Source of the DNA: Bradyrhizobium sacchari
Lineage (GTDB): Bacteria; Pseudomonadota; Alphaproteobacteria; Rhizobiales; Xanthobacteraceae
DNA length: 64,000 nt
Assembly (NCBI RefSeq): GCF_002068095.1
Contig: NZ_LWIG01000013.1
Location: forward strand, 52,373 to 116,372
Direction: 5' to 3'
Position 1 is the first letter of the stretch, and the number at the start of each line of letters is the position of its first letter. Under the pieces are notes generated by a model that saw nothing but the letters and a program-made list of their open reading frames with translations, was not told where the DNA came from and ran no database searches. A program made the translations under genes and the position numbers. Of the stretch, positions 61,724 to 64,000 are shown one piece after another.

Positions 61724-62451
61724 CGGCGCTCCTTGAAACCCGCGGCGTCTGGCAGCGCTTCGGCGGCCTCGTCGCCAACAGCGACGTCTCGATCTCGGTC
61801 GGCCGCGGCGAGATCGTCGGCCTCATCGGCCCCAATGGCGCCGGCAAGTCGACGCTTTTCAATCTCATCGCCGGCGTGCTGCCGCCGACGCAAGGTTCGA
61901 TCATCTTCGACGGCGAGGACGTCACCAATCTGCCGGCGGCCGCGCGCTGCCAGCGCGGGGTGGGGCGGACCTTCCAGGTCGTCAAGAGCTTCGAAACCAT
62001 GACGGTCATCGACAACGTCATCGTTGGCGCACTGGTGCGCAACACCGTGATGCGGGAGGCCCGCCGCAAGGCGCACGAGGTGCTGGAATTCACCGGCCTT
62101 GCCGCGCGCGCCGACGTGCTCGCGAGCGACCTCGTGCCGGCCGAGAAGCGCCGTCTCGAAGTCGCGCGGGCGCTCGCGACCGAACCGAAGCTGCTGCTGC
62201 TCGACGAGGTCCTCACCGGGCTCACTCCGACCGAGGCGCAGACCGGCGTCGCGCTGGTGCGCAAGGTGCGCGAGACCGGCATTACCGTGCTGATGGTCGA
62301 GCACGTCATGGAGATCGTGATGCCGTTGGTCGACCGTGCCATCGTGCTCGACCTCGGCAAGGTGCTGGTCGAGGGCAAGCCCGCCGACGTCGTCCGCGAT
62401 CCCAAGGTGATCAGCGCGTATCTGGGAGATCGTCATGCTGTCGGTGCGTGA
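61720..62451 (+). CDS. livG: Branched-chain amino acid ABC transporter ATP-binding protein LivG with degenerate signature motif
   Basis: ATPase of 243 residues. Walker A GPNGAGKST (37-45) and Walker B LLLLDE (158-163) are intact, with GVGRTFQVVKSFETMTVIDN typical of LivG. The ABC signature, usually LSGGQ or LSYGQ before the RRLE helix, reads LVPAEKRRLEVARAL here (138 onward), so the Ser-Gly that contacts ATP is gone. Otherwise well preserved. Its partner LivF has a normal LSGGE, so the pair would have one canonical and one degenerate ATP site, as in some other ABC heterodimers. Confidence 0.9.
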   Translation: MTALLETRGVWQRFGGLVANSDVSISVGRGEIVGLIGPNGAGKSTLFNLIAGVLPPTQGSIIFDGEDVTNLPAAARCQRGVGRTFQVVKSFETMTVIDNVIVGALVRNTVMREARRKAHEVLEFTGLAARADVLASDLVPAEKRRLEVARALATEPKLLLLDEVLTGLTPTEAQTGVALVRKVRETGITVLMVEHVMEIVMPLVDRAIVLDLGKVLVEGKPADVVRDPKVISAYLGDRHAVGA

Positions 62452-63139
62452 AGTCACCACCGCCTATCAGGGCCTGGTCGCGATCTCCGCGGTCTCGATC
62501 GAGGTCGAGAAGGGCGAGATCGTCTGCGTCGCCGGCGCCAACGGCGCGGGCAAGTCGACGCTGCTGAAATCCATCGCCGGCGCCGAGCGTCCGCGCTCGG
62601 GCACGGTGACGTTCGACGGCAAGCGCCTCGACGGCATGGCGCAGCACCACATCACCGCCACCGGCATCGCCTACGTGCCGGAGAACCGTCGCCTGTTCCC
62701 GCGCCTGTCGGTGCGCGACAATCTTCGTCTCGGCAGCTATCTTTACCGCGGTGATGCGAACCGCGAGGGGCCGCTCGATCTTGTCTTCACGCTGTTCCCG
62801 CGTCTCCAGGAACGATTGGAGCAGCGCGCCGAGACGCTCTCCGGCGGAGAGCAGCAGATGCTCGCGATCGGCCGCGCCCTGATGACGCGTCCACGGCTGT
62901 TGATGCTGGACGAGCCCTCGCAAGGAATTATGCCGAAGCTCGTGGACGAGATCTTCCAGGCGGTGAAGCGCATCCGCGACGCCGGCATGACCGTGCTGAT
63001 CGTCGAGCAGCGCATGGCCGAATGCCTCGAGATCGCCGACCGCGCCTACATTCTGCAGACCGGCCGCGTGCTGATGCAGGGCCCGTCTGCGGAGATCAGG
63101 GGCAATCCGGACGTGAGGAAGGCGTATCTGGGGCTGTAG
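62435..63139 (+). CDS. livF: Branched-chain amino acid ABC transporter ATP-binding protein LivF
   Basis: ATPase of 234 residues. Walker A GANGAGKSTLLKSIAG, AYVPENRRLFPRLSVRDNL (LivF-type Q-loop region), signature LSGGEQQMLAIGRALM and Walker B LLMLDEPSQGI all intact. It overlaps the end of livG by 17 bp, and completes the livJHMGF set. Together with LivG it powers the LivHM pore. Confidence 0.93.
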   Translation: MLSVREVTTAYQGLVAISAVSIEVEKGEIVCVAGANGAGKSTLLKSIAGAERPRSGTVTFDGKRLDGMAQHHITATGIAYVPENRRLFPRLSVRDNLRLGSYLYRGDANREGPLDLVFTLFPRLQERLEQRAETLSGGEQQMLAIGRALMTRPRLLMLDEPSQGIMPKLVDEIFQAVKRIRDAGMTVLIVEQRMAECLEIADRAYILQTGRVLMQGPSAEIRGNPDVRKAYLGL

Positions 63140-63241
63140 CTTCACGCACACCGCCCAACCTGGATGAGCGAAGCGATAATCGGGACAGACGCTCCCGCAT
63201 GTCGCTGCGCTCATGCGGGCTACAGCCGCTGCCGCACCCTC

Positions 63242-63321
63242 CGTCATTGCGAGCGCAGCGAAGCAATGCAGAATTCCCCCGCGGAAAGACTCTGGATTGC
63301 TTCGCTGCGCTCGCAATGACG
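63242..63321. repeat. Palindromic intergenic repeat, family A copy 6
   Basis: CGTCATTGCGAGCGCAGCGA at the left, TCGCTGCGCTCGCAATGACG at the right, perfect outer arm; inner GAAGCAATGCAGA has one change from other copies. A degraded family B element lies just before it near 63170-63225, so the 198-bp gap between livF and the aldolase gene is nearly all repeat. Confidence 0.88.
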
Positions 63322-63337
63322 ACGTTAGGGCAGGGCA

Positions 63338-64000
63338 CTAATGCCCGTGCCCGTGCTCCGGCAACGCCACCCCGAACACCTTCACCAGATCCGTCACTTG
63401 TTCTGGTGACAGATAGCGCGGGTTCATCCCGCGCAGCAGCAGGTACAGCCTCGCCGTTTCCTCCAGCTCTTCCGTGGCGAACACGGCGGCCTCCAGCGTG
63501 TCGCCGGCGACGACCGGGCCGTGATTGGCGAGCAGCACGGATGAATAATTCCCCGCCAGGCCCTTGATCGCATCCGCCACCGCCGGGTCGCCCGGGCGGT
63601 AATAGGGCACGAGTGCGGTGGCGCCGCACTTCATCAGATAATAGGCCGTCATCGGCGGCAGCGCGGCGCGCGGGTCGATCTCGGGCAGCATCGAGAGCGC
63701 CACCGAATGAGTCGAATGCAGATGCACGATCGCGCGGGCGTTGCCGCGCGTGTCGTAGAGCGCGGTGTGCAGCGGAACTTCCTTGGTTGGCGCATCGCCC
63801 GACATCAGCCGGCCGGTTTCATCCAGCCGCGACAGCTTTGCGGGATCGAGGAAGCCGAGCGAGGCGTTGGTCGGTGTCACCAGCCAGCCGCCGCCGTCCA
63901 GCCTGACGCTGATATTGCCGGAGGAGCCCGGCGTCAGCCCGCGTTCGAACAGGGACCGTCCGAAGCGGCAGATCTCCTCACGCAGCCGTGTCTCGTTGCT
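63338..64000 (-). CDS. Class II aldolase/adducin family protein, OtnC-like (5' end outside window)
   Basis: C-terminal 220 residues of a class II aldolase; the frame stays open to the window edge. Visible: GLTPGSSGNISVRLDGGGWL (phosphate-binding Gly-Asn region), VTPTNASLGFLDPAKLSRLD, HLHSTHSVALSML with the metal-binding His residues, and LLANHGPVVAGDTLEAAVFA with a third His. It resembles 3-oxo-tetronate 4-phosphate decarboxylase (OtnC/YgbL) more than fuculose or ribulose aldolases. The His-rich tail EHGHGH is also seen. It would act on a phosphorylated sugar acid; partner kinase and dehydrogenase genes may lie beyond the window. Confidence 0.85.
   Translation of the reverse strand, partial: SNETRLREEICRFGRSLFERGLTPGSSGNISVRLDGGGWLVTPTNASLGFLDPAKLSRLDETGRLMSGDAPTKEVPLHTALYDTRGNARAIVHLHSTHSVALSMLPEIDPRAALPPMTAYYLMKCGATALVPYYRPGDPAVADAIKGLAGNYSSVLLANHGPVVAGDTLEAAVFATEELEETARLYLLLRGMNPRYLSPEQVTDLVKVFGVALPEHGHGH

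Overview
The window looks like chromosomal DNA of a Bradyrhizobium-type alphaproteobacterium (Nitrobacteraceae). It is GC-rich throughout and dense with ABC importers for peptides and amino acids. It has a polyhydroxyalkanoate (PHA) synthase with a phasin, a paa phenylacetate operon and a BM3-like fused P450. Many intergenic gaps hold palindromic repeats of the kind common in this group. I see no rRNA, tRNA, transposase, phage gene or CRISPR array. The genus is inferred from gene content, not from a marker gene.

1-10302 (minus strand): one long peptide-uptake operon, dppA-dppB-dppC-dppD-dppF, then gamma-glutamyltransferase, a DUF1028 protein and a second DppD/DppF ATPase pair running off the left edge. 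Most junctions are ATGA overlaps or gaps under 15 bp. The set suggests import and intracellular cleavage of gamma-glutamyl peptides.

10701-25432 (mostly plus): a storage-lipid and fatty-acid neighbourhood. It holds a DUF6489 protein, an alpha/beta hydrolase, a wax-ester synthase/DGAT-type acyltransferase, an epoxide hydrolase, a self-sufficient CYP102-type P450-reductase, a short PhaE-like protein overlapping a class III PhaC, a GNAT enzyme, a phasin with its own promoter region and terminator, a DUF445 membrane protein and a second copy of the alpha/beta hydrolase. A seven-copy 19-bp tandem repeat lies between the GNAT gene and the phasin.

25555-32156 (plus): paaX-paaABCDE-paaI-paaK, giving phenylacetyl-CoA formation and ring 1,2-epoxidation. 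The later ring-opening and beta-oxidation genes (paaG, paaZ, paaF, paaH, paaJ) are not in the window. 32220-43135 is mixed: a quinone-oxidoreductase-like protein, a YeeE/YedE transporter, a DMT exporter divergent from a MocR regulator, a hydrolase-OsmC fusion, a YedY-like molybdoenzyme, an MHS-family transporter, a ferredoxin-P450 pair divergent from TetR, and an Asp/Glu racemase-like protein.

43308-48940: an Aap-type polar amino acid system split around a large palindromic operator. RpiR, an aminotransferase and the binding protein go left, the two permeases go right, and no ATPase is present. 49063-64000: a small exported protein, an amidase, an atypical SDR, tartrate-dehydrogenase-like and Ldh-type dehydrogenases, a D-2-hydroxyacid dehydrogenase and a carbamoylase/allantoate-amidohydrolase-type enzyme. 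A LysR regulator with a perfect operator is divergent from a YcsI-type hydro-lyase. After that come a complete livJHMGF branched-chain importer and the 3' part of a class II aldolase. This right-hand third reads as catabolism of imported nitrogenous or hydroxy acids.
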